From Cristatella mucedo (lineage: Eukaryota; Bryozoa; Phylactolaemata; Cristatellidae): DNA of 64,000 nt. Position numbers and translations under genes: made by a program. Within the stretch, counting starts at the first letter, position 1. The number at the start of each line of letters is the position of its first letter. Location of the stretch: NCBI GenBank assembly GCA_009760855.2, contig WPIO01000112.1, forward strand, positions 427,501 through 491,500, in the 5' to 3' direction. Under the pieces are notes generated by a model. It did not search any database. It was not told where the DNA came from and saw only the letters and a program-made list of their open reading frames with translations. Of this stretch, positions 11,574 to 23,304 are shown piece by piece.

Positions 11574-12416
11574 CTTCGCTTTGGGAGCCCCCAGTGCTTC
11601 ACTGAACGTGCATGCAACCGTCGGCGTTCCGTTGATTCTCATCGCTATGTGTTGTCACGACACGGCCGTCGACTGTTGCAGCGTCTTCTGCCGGCAGCCG
11701 GTGCCACTCACTGCTACTTCCTAGTGTACGCGCACGCACGCTCTCCTGCAGCAGCTACGGAGCTGCTGCCAACGGTGGAGGAGGGGGCAGGCGTGCCCAC
11801 AGCAGTCCTGCTCGCATTTTCTGCCCTCTCCGCCATGCGTGACGACTTCAAGCCGATTCTCTCAGCGGCTGCAGTGGTCGAGTGGCTGCAGGAAGCCATC
11901 ACCTTGCAAAAACCCTTGGAGCGTTAGGGTGACTGACTGACACTGACCATACCGTATAAGGCACTCTGTCTGCCTGTCTGTCTGACTCTCCTGTCTTCCG
12001 TTACTGCTGCTTGTAGCCTCTCTCCGGCCGTCTGCTCTATAAAAAAAAAAAGAATAATCGCGCCCCAGCTGATTTGGCTGGCTGTGCAGCCTGCCGCCAC
12101 TGTCAGGGCCGCAAGCCTCGCCAAGTTCGTGCCTTGGAGCTCAGCCATGATCGGGTGGTTTTGTGTCTTCGGTATTTTTATTAAGAGTCCGACCCTGGCG
12201 CGACAGTTCCAGAGACGCCGCCACCGTCGCGGGTGCTGCTGCTCACACCTTGTATTTTGTAATGGTTTGTTACAGGCAGTTGTGCATGCTGCTGCTGCTG
12301 TACTTGTTTGCAGCTCAGCGGCTGCAGCTGCTGTGGCTGTGGGTGCCAGCGATCCGAGCCAATCCTGCTGCCACTGCCGGTCTTGCTGCCTAGAGCTCTG
12401 TTGCCATACTTGCTGA

Positions 12417-12422
12417 AATAAA
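12417..12422 (+). terminator. Probable poly(A) signal AATAAA for the TTYH-like gene
   Basis: AATAAA lies 844 bases after the TTYH stop codon. A T-rich stretch (gtggttggttctattctcgttct) follows about 30-55 bases downstream. The 3' UTR would then be about 850-870 bases. It contains a 92-codon ORF (11649-11927) that I do not regard as a gene. Confidence 0.5.
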
Positions 12423-12904
12423 GTATCCAGCTGCTGCCCTGGGCAGCCGCTCATCTGTGGTTGGTTCTATTCTCGTTCTATGCCTGCAGCTCTCTCCTCC
12501 CTCAAGCCTACTGCCGACCCTTCCGAGGTGGTGCTGCGATCGCTGCTATTGGAGAGATTGACGGCCTCACATCAGGGTTTAGGGAGGAGGCTAAAGCCCC
12601 ACCCACCCCGGCCCTCACCCATGCCATTGTCTGGCTATAGAAGTGAGCCTAAATCAAAATTACTGACTCGTTCAAGACCACCAGTTACCAAAATTTTCTG
12701 TCGTTGGCCCCCTCGATGAAGCCCGATGGCAATTTTAGTGAAAGCTGCGAGCTTTCACTGACAGGGCCTACCAGACTTGGAGAGCAGTTTTTTCGACAGT
12801 AATTTGCCATGCATCTTAGGCTGGTCAAAACAAGGTGATTGCACCGTGCCCTAAGAGTAGCCTGTCAGTTCCCTTGCAGTGTCAGTTTCTGCAGCTCGTA
12901 GACT

Positions 12905-13065
12905 ATCCAATTCAATTCCGAAATTCTTATGCAGTGACATATTTTGTCCTACCTTCTGTGGTACATACTTTCCAGGCAGCCTGGGCTGCTACTTCTGTGC
13001 CGCTTACTACATCAACTGTTATTCTGACTCAGCTAGGCTCATCACTTTCCCTTCGTGACGTTAGA
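12905..13065 (+). mobile_element. LINE family B, diverged 3' fragment
   Basis: The text follows the family-B consensus in order (ttcttatgcagtgacata.., gctacttctgtgccgcttac.., actcagctaggctc, tttcccttcgtgac) with many substitutions. Confidence 0.6.
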
Positions 13066-13194
13066 CGTTGTCCGTTGGTTACCGTCTGCGCTGTCAAAGC
13101 CACTCGGGTAGTAAGGGCGCTATTGATCAAGTCCAATAGGCCCAGTCCTTGCTGCTGTGGGAAGTTACCTACAGAGATACAGTACGTTACTTTA

Positions 13195-13320
13195 AAAATG
13201 CGGTTAATGTGGCAGGGTTAATGTGGCAGTTTTGACATTCGCGACAGACAAGAGTAGCTGCTGAGTTTTGCACCAATTGTAGGTGCTTGCCGTACCACCA
13301 GGAAGGATTGTGAAGTGTAG
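13195..13320 (-). mobile_element. LINE family A fragment
   Basis: The - strand carries the ggcaaaactctgcagctaggc-like block found in the ORF2 C-terminus at about 51.28 kb (here as agttttgcaccaattgtagg on the + strand). Confidence 0.55.
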
Positions 13321-13321
13321 T

Positions 13322-13490
13322 AAATAAAATACTAGCTGATTTGACAGCCTCTTTTGTATAGCGACAGAAGTGCCTTTACGGTCATCACCACTGCTTGCAG
13401 TGGCGATCAAGGATCGCCCACCGGGGGGGGGGGGGGGAGGGGGTGGAGTCCTGAAAAGCTACCGCCTTACCTAGTGAGACGTTACGTCTC
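13322..13490 (-). mobile_element. SINE-B with a poly-G interruption
   Basis: On + it reads ctagctgattt..agcctc..gtatagc..acagaagt..gcttgcagtggcgatcaaggatcgccc. The part that should carry the box B is replaced by a G run (13422-13440). The head (ctaccgccttacctagtg) continues after it. Confidence 0.7.
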
Positions 13491-14433
13491 ACCAAAGAAG
13501 TTCAGATAGATGTCGCTGCAAATGCATGCCCTACCGTGGTGGTTGTGCACTTGAAGCCAGGATTAGGGAATACCCTTATTCTCTGCTCGGCCCCCCAGCC
13601 CAGGTTTGCTGGCTTCAAGCCACTTGACTGTCGCAGGGCTAGCACCAGGTGAACAACCTTATGATTAATCTCTACATACACGCAATTACATGCCCATCAA
13701 CAACATGGGATCTAAACAATACCCCCTAGGTAGGCCAGGGCTAGTAGGGGATGCAGATTAAGTGCTGACGAAAGTCTGGGCCTTGGCTCCAGCAATCCTC
13801 GACTTCGACGGCGCCACCACTCCCGAATACCAGTTGGCTATCGTCAAGGTATAAGTGACAGTATAAGCAAGACTTTTCCAATTGGCTGTGAGTTCCCAGA
13901 CAGGGGTACCTAAAAGCAATACTAGATGGAAGCCTGGAATAACGCTGCACTCGATTAAGTTTCGGGGCTGGAGGTCTCCCATGTTCGGTCCACTTTCGAA
14001 CCCTAAGCGACTGCCCGAGGTCAGCGCCATCATCACAGATCCTTCTCTTAGTCAAACGGCAAGCTTGGCCTAACCGGATGACCACCTGCAGGCCGAATTG
14101 CATAACTAACTGTGAACGTTGTAGTCAAGTAATGTGGTCGTTGTAATCAAGTAATAACTTTTACAAACATGTATAGCTGAAAGTGGGAAGAATTGACTAT
14201 TAACACAGCTCACTTTGAAGCCCAACACACAACCGGCTACTCACAGCGTGAATTGGGCTTCCAGTACCGGCTGAACCATATACTGATTTATACTGCTCCA
14301 CCGTCGAAGTTCAAAAAACGCCAAACGTCTCTAGCAGTAGTGTCTATCTGTCTTTGGGATGCACACGTTTCATTAATCCTCGCATCAAATTAAGTCTGAC
14401 CTTCGTCGTCGGTCATCGGCACTTACTAATCTT

Positions 14434-14592
14434 GCCGAGCTGGTTTGGTCTAGCGGTTAAGGTGCTCGCCCCGACCAAGCTCTGGCTGAGGTCGTGGGCT
14501 CGAGCCCCGAGGCATATGTAAAGCGCCTGAACAGAGATTAAGTTCTCTTGGGGTGCTATATAAATGAATATATTTTAAATGAATATATTTTA
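14434..14592 (+). mobile_element. SINE-A, near-complete copy
   Basis: It has gccgagctggtttggtctag..cggttaaggtgctcgcc (box-A region) and gtcgtgggctcgagcccc (box-B region), then the tail gtaaagcgcctgaacagagattaagttctcttggggtgctatataaatgaa. A 17-base duplication of the tail end (aaatgaatatattttaa) follows. Confidence 0.85.
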
Positions 14593-15100
14593 ACTCAGCT
14601 ACGCTTCTCATTATCTCTTGGATGCAGCAGGTGAAGTGTGTTTGATAGCAGTTAGCTACCTGTCTGCTACCGTATGCGAAACGAAAACCACTTATTCCAT
14701 CTGAAGAAACCTCTGGCTGAACTCTTCTGGCCGATGAGAACTCTTGGGCGGCATCACCCAGTCACTTAGTCTCGATGCTTTTTGGAGCTGCAGGTGAAAA
14801 TACATCATATAACTTCACTTAGCTGGCGACAGATGAGCGCTTAGCTTTGGCCCTTTCTCAATAGATATCTGAAACTATCTTAAAATTGTAGCACTATTGG
14901 TCAATACAAAAAATGAGGCAGCGGCAATTACATACTTCAAGCTGTGTAATGCTGCAGAAAAGTTGGCCTGCATGGACGTGGAAACTACATCAAATTGGTC
15001 CGTGAAATCTCGTGAAATCTCGTCTAGACTTTTGTTACTCTCTACTTGCATGTCTTTTGACCTGTGCGACAAGGCACTTACTAAGTAAGGCACTTACTAA

Positions 15101-15613
15101 GCTAAGAAAATTCCCGCACGTGTAGGGCCTGTTTTGAGATAGATCTTTAGAGAGGGAGGTACTTTGTGCGTCAAGTAAATCGAACTGTGAAGTGCTCAGA
15201 CGGTGCTGCAATTTAATGTCCTTCGAAAATGGCAACTGCGTTCGAAGCCAGAAATAGCCCAAGATACTGCAAAGGCAGAGTCATCTCGCATATGTATCTT
15301 TGTGGCAAGAAAATGCGGACGATAGCTTGTACGATTTGTTGCAAATACTGCTAATACAATGCGAATCATATGTGTTGGTGAAATTCTTGTTGGCCAGCAG
15401 TCTGTGAAATATTTTAGACTACATCTTGATCCCCGGGGTGTGCAAAGTTCTGTGCCAATGCTGACTGTATCTCTGTCTATAAATCCAAAGAGCTATGCTG
15501 GCGAGTATTAGTTGGACCAGAGGGTGACATAGAGTACGGTCAGTCTAAGCGGCTTTCGGTGTAAACGTGGCAGCCAAACGGATTCCTTCTCAGGCAACCA
15601 AGAGAAAGTGAAA
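15101..15613. repeat. Dispersed repeat R1, copy 2
   Basis: Direct-orientation partner of 568-1090, 14.5 kb away. The segments following both copies (2452-2643 and 15617-15702 plus 16165-16258) are also related, so a longer ancestral element was probably duplicated. Confidence 0.8.
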
Positions 15614-15616
15614 GTA

Positions 15617-16258
15617 CGCTAAGAAGGACTCCGTGGCCAACAGCCTTTGCCCAGGCTGCTCAAACAAGACATCAAGCCACACGGATCGGCTGCTTAAGTT
15701 GGTTGTGTTGGCGTGGTCATGACCACGATGTCGTTCCGCCCCTCCGCCGGACTCACACCACTCCGCCCGGCTAACAGGCGCGCTGAGTACCACCTCATTT
15801 GGCTCTGCTGTTGGACAGTACCGGCTGACTAAGCTGGATTTAATTGCAACGGGTCAGCTGTGTTCGCCTGACCCGCTTTTCCTGCAGCAAAAAACTTTCT
15901 GCTTGTCCACCAGCCTGTGTGGACGCTATCCCTCTCTTCCCCCCACTCTCTTTCTCCACTTTCTCTTCTCTCCGCGAGCTCCAGAGCTGCTTTCTCGACG
16001 GCTACCACATCCGTACGTACGCTCGCACGCTAGCGTTGCCAGCGTATAATGCAATACCGCCGTCGTTGTCAACACCACAACTCGCTTGTGGGGGGCGTCG
16101 TTCATCTTCGTCGCGCCGCCATCGTGCTCGCGAGCCCCTACAGTTAGTTGCACTAGCGATAGGAACGCCAGCTTGGCCAAGCTGGCGCAATCACGTCAAG
16201 ATGCTATGTCAACTAAAATTATCAGGCAGAGAGTGTGACGTCGACATGCGAAAGACAA
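15617..16258. repeat. Repeat R2, copy 2, split by a ~460-bp insert
   Basis: The halves 15617-15702 and 16165-16258 match the continuous copy at 2452-2643. The ~460 bases between them are GC-richer, carry a 152-codon open frame with no recognisable domain, and are absent from the other copy. An imperfect short duplication (gttggttg and gttagttg) flanks the insert. Confidence 0.5.
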
Positions 16259-17861
16259 TTTTCAAAGTCCGTGTCGCAAATGTCGACATGTCTATTGTCT
16301 AGTCACAGGGTGGTGGTTATTTACAGCACCAGCCGTATTGTAGAACTAACTTCGCAGCCCGTAGTAGAGCTGTCCAATTAAAAAACAAAGAGAGTTCAAG
16401 TGACTAGTTCGTAGCCAAAAGCATACATTGACCAAGCAACTCTTGCTTCGGGCTCCATTTACCGCCTAAGCCGTATATTACACATATGTCCGGTTTCCAA
16501 CTACAATAAATCAAGAACTGCCAATGATCTCAAGGGCCAATATAATCTCACCGCTTTTGCATGCACACGCTATTTATGATACGGAATCACTACCAAGTTA
16601 GCAGCGTGTGCCCAGGAAAATTACCAGTAAACGGTTTTCAAAGAGAAAATCAGAGGCCGTACGTTTAAGCGTACGACTTCGCAAAGGCTCAGCAGCAGAC
16701 ACCTCCCCTTCGATCGGCTAGCCGCTGCTAAGACTGACTGGCCCAGTCGGGCTGTTCATTTGCGTCGGTTCCACTGAGAGAAAATCTCCACAGCATTCGC
16801 AGGCGTAATTAAATAATGACGGTCGCAACGCCGCTCATCAATATTTAATAATGCATCGTACAATTTAATGTGTTCAATTTAAAGTATGTCAATGCATATA
16901 TTGCAGCTACTCATTCAAATTGTTGAATATCCTCTCTCAATATGTTTGGTGCCAAAATGACAGTAGCCATGCCGCTGTAGCAGTTTTACAAATATCGCAG
17001 GGGCGCACACAAGGGCCAAAGCAAACGCGTAATCAGCGGCTTAAATTTACGGACTCACTCATATTCAAAAAGTATAGCGGTGAACCCATGATTTTTCAGT
17101 GGTATGCGATCATTTGCTTGAGAATATGCAAGATCACGCGTACAAGCGTATAGCTACGCACTTGCACGGCATTGATGACTCGCCGCCCGCCTAGTAGCGA
17201 TCGCCGTCGCGCGCTCGGCCTGTCCCGTCGTGCGTCGATCTGACAACGGTCGATCTTTTACCGTAGCGACTTTGCACAGTCGGCTTGCCTTCGATTTTCC
17301 TCCGTCCACTTAGCCGCCCGTTAGCTCCGCTAGCCAAGAGAAAGGTGAGAACTACTGTCGCCGCCGGGGATTTAGCGAATGGCCCTCTACTGGTGGCGGT
17401 GGGAATGGCGCGCCGCCCTCGATACCGGCCTAGCGTACGAGTGATTATTGGTCGCTCGCTTGCGCCCGCCGGCTGTCATCGGCCTCGCCGCCGCCTTTAC
17501 CGAGATGGCCGACTCGACGCTCGGCTCCTCGACCTTCCGCTGCTGGCCTCCATCCCGTCGGTCTTGGACTGACTTCTCAATCTTGGCGACATATGAATGC
17601 ATCACTGCAGCTAGACGGACGAAAGCACGGCCGAAGTCGCGGCGGACCGTGCAAACGCGACTTAAGACTGCCAGTCTCAGTCCTAGGCCCTTCGCTAATC
17701 CGCTTCGTCGATCCGTTTCGTTAATCCGTTTCGCGGAGAGATATCTCCGCTGTTAATAAGCTCAATCGATGGCGCGCCGATCAAAAGCCTACGCGTACGC
17801 ATGGAAATGTAGCAACTCTCGCGCACAGCGACTCTCGAATGACTACGAGCTCTGGAGCGCA

Positions 17862-18020
17862 AATAATAATAATAACAATGCACTTGATAAAGCGCCCTCA
17901 GAGAACTCAATCTCTTTCTAGGCGCTTTACATTTGCTGCAAAGGGAAACGCGATTGAATGGTGAGTAATGTCGTGCTTGATAAACAACACGAATAACACG
18001 GTTAGGAGTGACATGCACAG
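17862..18020 (-). mobile_element. L2-like LINE family A 3' end
   Basis: The + strand reads (AAT)n, then acttgataaagcgccctcagagaactcaatctctttctaggcgctttacatttgctgcaaa, the reverse complement of the family-A hairpin tail. It then continues as gtcgtgcttgataaacaa..gacatgcacag. Confidence 0.88.
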
Positions 18021-18304
18021 AGTCAGTATGTAAATCGGTTCCGCAGCTCAGTTACCGGCGGACTGTCTATGACTTTTGGTTTGTATGCGGGCCGTCGCCA
18101 TTGGTGGTCGTCGTGCAATTGGTTTCTGGCCTCGTGAATGTGACTATCGGTCATAATCGGGCTGACCTAGCCCACCGCCGTTTCACTTGGGGTTGAACTC
18201 AGCCACCATCGCTTTATCTTCACCGGCGGGGCCTATGTGATGCCGTAGTGTCGCTTCGGTGCGCCGGCAGCGCCGATATCTGTAAAGCTTTTCCAAGGAG
18301 TCTG

Positions 18305-18470
18305 CAGCTGGCGCTCCAGGCAGCCGTGTGCCATCTGGCGGCAGCACATGCGCACAGTGCGGTAGACTCCTGTGACCCTCAACCGAGTAGCGTCGCATCG
18401 CATCGCTATCGCGGGCCCGATTGAGGTCGAGGTTTCGCAAAGCAGCATTGACCTGCCGGTGCTTTAGGGG
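18305..18470. repeat. Direct repeat R4, copy 1
   Basis: gcagctggcgctccaggcag..cagcacatgcgcacagtgcgg..gtcgcatcgcatcgct..gaggtcgaggtttcgcaaagc matches 18952-19133 in the same orientation. Confidence 0.8.
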
Positions 18471-18951
18471 CACGCCGCCTCCCCGTGCCGTTGCCGTGCT
18501 CTGCGTTCGTCGAAAGAGCAGCATTTTCGTAGGTGCGGTTCCGTGCATTTGCAACACTTTTTTATCTCTTTTATTTGAAAGACCTACATTTGAGTGGTGC
18601 CCCTCGGAAGGATAGAATTATACACACAGCTTTGGGACGAAAACATTACGCACAGTGAGAGGGGGAAGATTAAAAAGGGCTATCCTTGATGCTTAGGTAA
18701 ATTTCGGTGCCGAATCCTCTTTTTTTCGAGCCCGGCGTTTATTTCTCGCTAAAATGTTTACCGCCCTGATGACGGTCGAGCTAGCTAACCTTCGATAGAG
18801 ACGCCTGCTAGCTGAGTGCTGCCAGCATCGGCGGGCCTCTGGACGTGTGCCCGGACAGATTAGTTGTACTATCTCGCCCGCAGGGGTCGGGAGAACGCGC
18901 GCGCAAGGCCGGAGCCTCGGGCTCGGCGAAAGCCCGCCAATCCTATCGGTC

Positions 18952-19133
18952 TGCAGCGGGCGCTCCCTGCAGCCGTGCGCCACCTGGTGGCAGCACATAT
19001 GCACAGCGCGGTAGATTCCTATACCCCCGAAGCCCAGTAGCGTTTCGTCACATCGCATCGCTACTGCGGACCCAATTAAGGTCGAGGTTTCATAACGCAG
19101 CATTGACCTTCCGGTACTTTAGGAGCACGCCGG
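18952..19133. repeat. Direct repeat R4, copy 2
   Basis: Partner of 18305-18470, about 650 bases downstream. Both sit in GC-rich DNA and end at ctttagg(g/a)gcacgccg. Confidence 0.8.
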
Positions 19134-19427
19134 AGTACGCCTAGCGTCCAATAGTTTGCAACTAGCTACCCGGCACCGTTAGCGCGTGCTCCTCTGAGCT
19201 GCTTCAGTTCGCACAGCGGTGAGTAGTCTGCGCCCGAATTTAGGCAGCGGCGTCTGCGGCGGCAGCGACTCTCCGGCGTCGGCGGCTTCGGCGACGCCTT
19301 CGGCGGTGACTTGTTCGGCGGCGGTGGCCGAGCTGCGGCAATACTCGTCGTGTGGCGGCTGCGGCGACGCTTGCTGCTGCGTCTCCTCGTGCGACTGCTG
19401 TCTGACTGCTGTGCTACGGCTGTCGGT

Positions 19428-19702
<275 letters not shown>

Positions 19703-20011
19703 TAGGGCTGGGACTCCGGGGATCCGGCAGCATTTGACGGCGTTCCGTGCGGTTCGCTCTGTAAAAATGGTGCTGCTGCTGCGTTGCGATTATGTCGACC
19801 TACTCGCATCGCCTACTCAGTCGGCGATAGTCGCTCCCTTCGCGGTCGCATTCCGGAGCAATTGTAGCAGGCAGGCGCAGTGTGCAGCTGGATAGTGATT
19901 CTTCATCCGTGCGAATCTACCCCTAGAGTAAGCTAGGTTTTCTTAGTCCGATAGTCCGCAAGTCGCTGTGAGTGACGCCACATTTAGGCGACTCACCGCG
20001 AGATTTCTAGT

Positions 20012-20456
20012 CAGCTAATACGGCGTCGTTTGTTCATACAGCAATGTCAGATCTGCTATTGCCGCAGCGCTCATAGCAGGCTGTTTAGCATGGTCGCCAC
20101 CGCATGTCTATATTGACATTGAATAAATGCGTTTTTAATTATCTTTTCAGCTTAGGGTTTAGGATTTTGGGTTTAGTACTTACTAGTTGTATGTTTTAGG
20201 ATTTACGGCATATATTTTACTGGTTAGATTTTGTATTTTTGGGCTTGAGGTTATGGGTTTAGGGTTTAGGTCTTAATGTTTAAGGTTTATTATTTAGGTA
20301 TTCGAGAGGAACTCGAAATGGAAAAGGTAATTACAAACGTGTATATTCAATGAAAATATAAGCGCACGCTGGCGACGATGTTGAACGCCTGCTATGAGCA
20401 CTGTGGCCATAGCAGGTCTGACGTTGCTGTATGAACAAAAGATGCCGTATTAGCTG
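20012..20456. mobile_element. Inverted-repeat DNA transposon (MITE/foldback) with 7-bp target-site duplication
   Basis: Terminal inverted repeats of about 140 bases (20012-20152 and 20317-20456) begin CAGCTAATACGGC and match along their length at about 80% or better by eye. The flanks are the identical heptamer TTCTAGT (20005-20011 and 20457-20463). The interior (about 20153-20316) is a degenerate TTTAGGG-like block. There is no ORF, so it is non-autonomous. The superfamily is not certain. Confidence 0.88.
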
Positions 20457-20463
20457 TTCTAGT

Positions 20464-21931
20464 AGGTGCATTGCGGTACAGCAATAGTGAGTCCAAAAAG
20501 GGGGAAAGCAGAGATAATTTGCTAATTCGCAGATGCAGCTGCAACATGAACTCTCTTGGTTAAAATATTTAACATCGAAATGCTAGAACTTTACAGGACT
20601 GTGAACTTGAAGTGGTTGTTCACAGAGTGGCCATCGGAGTCCAACAGTTTTCGCTCTCCTTCTGCTACCGCCCTATGAGATAACCGGTACATCGCGTGCC
20701 TCCGCTCGGACCAGCTCAGTTGGCTTATTGGTAAGCTGCCTAAGTGGACGGACCGAAAAGTCGTGCTCGACCTGCCTTTGGTAAGCGACGGACAAGCAGA
20801 AATCAAATCTGCCAGTGATTCGTCACGGGGGGGGGGCGGCTGACTATTGTAGTAAAAAACAAATTGAAATGTGGTCAGCACGTCTGTAGGTTCGCGACAC
20901 CAACTCAATGCTGATTCGCTACCCGGTGCTGACAAAAATTTCGTAAAATGAGAGAGAGATATATATATATTAGTTTTATACGAACATTATTAATATAATT
21001 ATGAAATGCGTTTTCATTTTTCCCCTATCCAAATTTTGCTTCACTAAGAACTCAAAGTTTGGCAGTCAGTGGGCACAGGCTCACCAGCTACGTAAGCAGA
21101 CACTTATGGTTCGCGTTCCAAAGCAAAGCTGGGTGTTTTCCGAAATTATTCACAAGTCCAGACTAGTTTCCATAAGAAACCTATTATTTCCGCCCGCCAT
21201 TGTGGACCGGCGAGTTTTCGCAGCAATAAACTGGGAACAAAAAGGAGCAAAGCGACGAGAATAAAAGCGTACCTGTCACAGACAGCAGCGAGAAAAACAA
21301 GCACCAAAACGAAGGAAGCCACCCAGCCAGTGCCACACTGCCAAAACTCAGCAGAAACGTCTCGTACGAAAAGCTCTACAGCAGGAAGAGACTGAAAAAA
21401 ACTGATGCACAGGAGTTTCCTGCCGTCAAAACTTAACGAACTCTTCCCTTATGAAAAGGGCTGAAAACAGAGACTAGAAGTAAGATTCGAGCACTTCACC
21501 ACCCATGTCGTTGAATGGAGTCCTTGCCCAAAAGTGGCTGGGTTCACCAGTGACGCTGGGTTTGCCACCAGGTCAGTGGACAGACAGGCCCACATTGTAA
21601 TGCAAAACGAAAATGGTTTGTGCTTTTTTTGAAATCATCTGCTGATGTGAGTATCGACAAGCACTAAATGACTATTCAGTTGGCCATCTTCCACTTCCAC
21701 GCGAGGGCCGGTTTTAGGTACAGTATACAGCCATCTAGTTTTGGGACCGTCAAGGTTGATCACTGTTGGCATAGGCTAGCGACATTTGACTGGGTCGCCG
21801 GTTGTCTTTTTCAACTGTGACGATGACGCCTGTAAAACGCCGCATGAACACACCAGAGGTCGCTACCTGTGCTAAATAATAACAATAATAATTATAATAT
21901 ATAAATATATAATTCATTTATATTTATATTC

Positions 21932-21973
<42 letters not shown>

Positions 21974-21980
21974 TTATTTA
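20464..21980. other. Unassigned intergenic DNA
   Basis: No gene or repeat family recognised. An (AT)n run lies at about 21938-21970. Confidence 0.4.
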
Positions 21981-21982
21981 TA

Positions 21983-22108
21983 TTTATATAGCGCCCCAAG
22001 AGAACTTAATCTTTACTCAGACGCTTCACATATGCCTCGGGGCTCGAGCCCACGACCTCAGTCAAACCTTGGTCGTGGCGAGCACCTTACCCGCTAGACC
22101 AAACCATA
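21983..22108 (-). mobile_element. SINE-A
   Basis: Reverse copy from tatatagcgccccaagagaacttaatc to cttacccgctagaccaaacc. Box-B-like ggctcgagccc is present. It lies head to head with the copy at 22157. Confidence 0.85.
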
Positions 22109-22156
22109 ATGATAAGACTTATGTATAACGCCCGAGTAGAACCATATCATTGAGGC

Positions 22157-22303
22157 GCCGAGCTGGTTTGGTCCAGTGGTTAAAGTGCTCGCCTCGACCG
22201 AGGTGTGGCTGAGGTCGTGGGTTTGAGCCCTGAGGTATATGTGAAGCGCTTGAATAGAGATCAAGCTTTCTTAGCGAACTATACAAATGAATTATATTTT
22301 TTT
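22157..22303 (+). mobile_element. SINE-A
   Basis: It runs from gccgagctggtttggtccagtg through gaggtcgtgggtttgagccctgagg to the tail gtgaagcgcttgaatagagatcaag and an AT-rich end. Confidence 0.85.
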
Positions 22304-22479
22304 AAGGCACTAGGTATGCTGAAAAGGAAATATCTGTACTGCTGTTATGAAGCTCAGGGAACTCTCTCCTTTTGAAAGTGACCTCTCGATAGTTCTGTAG
22401 CTCACCTCTGTAACCTTAAGTAGTAATGTCAAACGATACTTACACAATTATTTTTCCGTAAATCGAATATTTTCGTAAG

Positions 22480-22920
22480 GTACCTTTCAAAAGGCAAATA
22501 TGTTACAAATGGGCTCGACAGCTCTGGCGCCGTCCGCATGAAAGAAAAAATGATAACGCATACCACATCTAACCCAGATGTAAACCGGAAGCAACAAATC
22601 TATAAAGAACATTTTTACTGATCTCTCTATCATATGCGACTAATATCCCAACCTTTCAAACCTTGGTTTAAATCGAGGTTCATGCGTGAAGCTTGTTGAG
22701 GTGGATGCCCGTGGCCTTTAAAAAGCTTAATTTTCAATATAGATGTATACCTTGTAATATCCATAACTCGGTCAATACTTTGCACATCGGAGTTGAATTT
22801 GAAATGCGAGTTCAGCTCTGCCCGCATAACGCAAGGCTAGAATTATTTCTGATTTTTGCCCGATTCAGGTTTTGCTGTACATGTCGTCAGATGTACTGGA
22901 ACTTTATTTTACGCAGATCA
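22480..22920 (+). repeat. Dispersed repeat R3, copy 1
   Basis: It shares ordered blocks with 30955-31450: ttcaaaaggcaaa, gatgtaaaccggaagcaac, actgatctct, gttgaggtggatg, tccataactcggtcaatact, gaaatgcgagttcag and tatttctgatttttg. No coding potential recognised. Confidence 0.65.
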
Positions 22921-23262
22921 TGACATGTAATGTAATGTAATGTATCTCCGTCAGTAACTCCACAAAGTCATAAAGACCATGTGGGTGTTACGCAGGAGAG
23001 TTTTGTATAGCGCACTCACAGCCTAAGCGGCTTTCGGTACGCATTCGGTAGCCAACAGACTTCGTCTCACGCAACAAAGAGAAAGTGGGAAGCATAGCAC
23101 AGTCAGGAGAGCAGTTGAGGTAGTGAGTAGCATAGAAGTAGCAGTTCAGGACCGCTGAAAAAGATGTGCCATAGTCGGCAGTTGGAGAGTAGATGTCGTT
23201 GCGTAAGTATAGCGAAACAAACGTAAAGTACATAGAAAGATATTGAGTTCTCTGAGAGTGCT
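22921..23262 (-). mobile_element. LINE family B, 3' fragment
   Basis: The + strand begins with (ATGTA)n, then tctccgtcagtaactccacaaagtc, agcggctttcggtacgcattc and gagaaagtgggaagcat, the reverse complement of the 3' end at 61.3-61.6 kb. The tail abuts R3. Confidence 0.9.
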
Positions 23263-23304
23263 ATACAAAATTTATTATTATTATTAAAACCTATCAGACT
23301 GAAA

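Larger units (their letters stand above)
12423..17160. other. Intergenic DNA with repeat relics
   Basis: Besides the LINE and SINE fragments and R1/R2 copies listed separately, I see no exon, RNA gene or regulatory motif I can support. Confidence 0.5.

Noticed and set aside
11649-11927. 92-codon ORF downstream of the TTYH stop
   Set aside because: It lies in the probable 3' UTR of a GC-rich region and has no homology I recognise.
14434-14520. Functional tRNA gene
   Set aside because: Boxes A and B are recognisable, but the acceptor stem does not close and the unit continues into a LINE-like tail, in many copies. These are SINEs.
15844-16302. 152-codon ORF as a gene
   Set aside because: It covers an insert and a repeat (R2) and has no domain.
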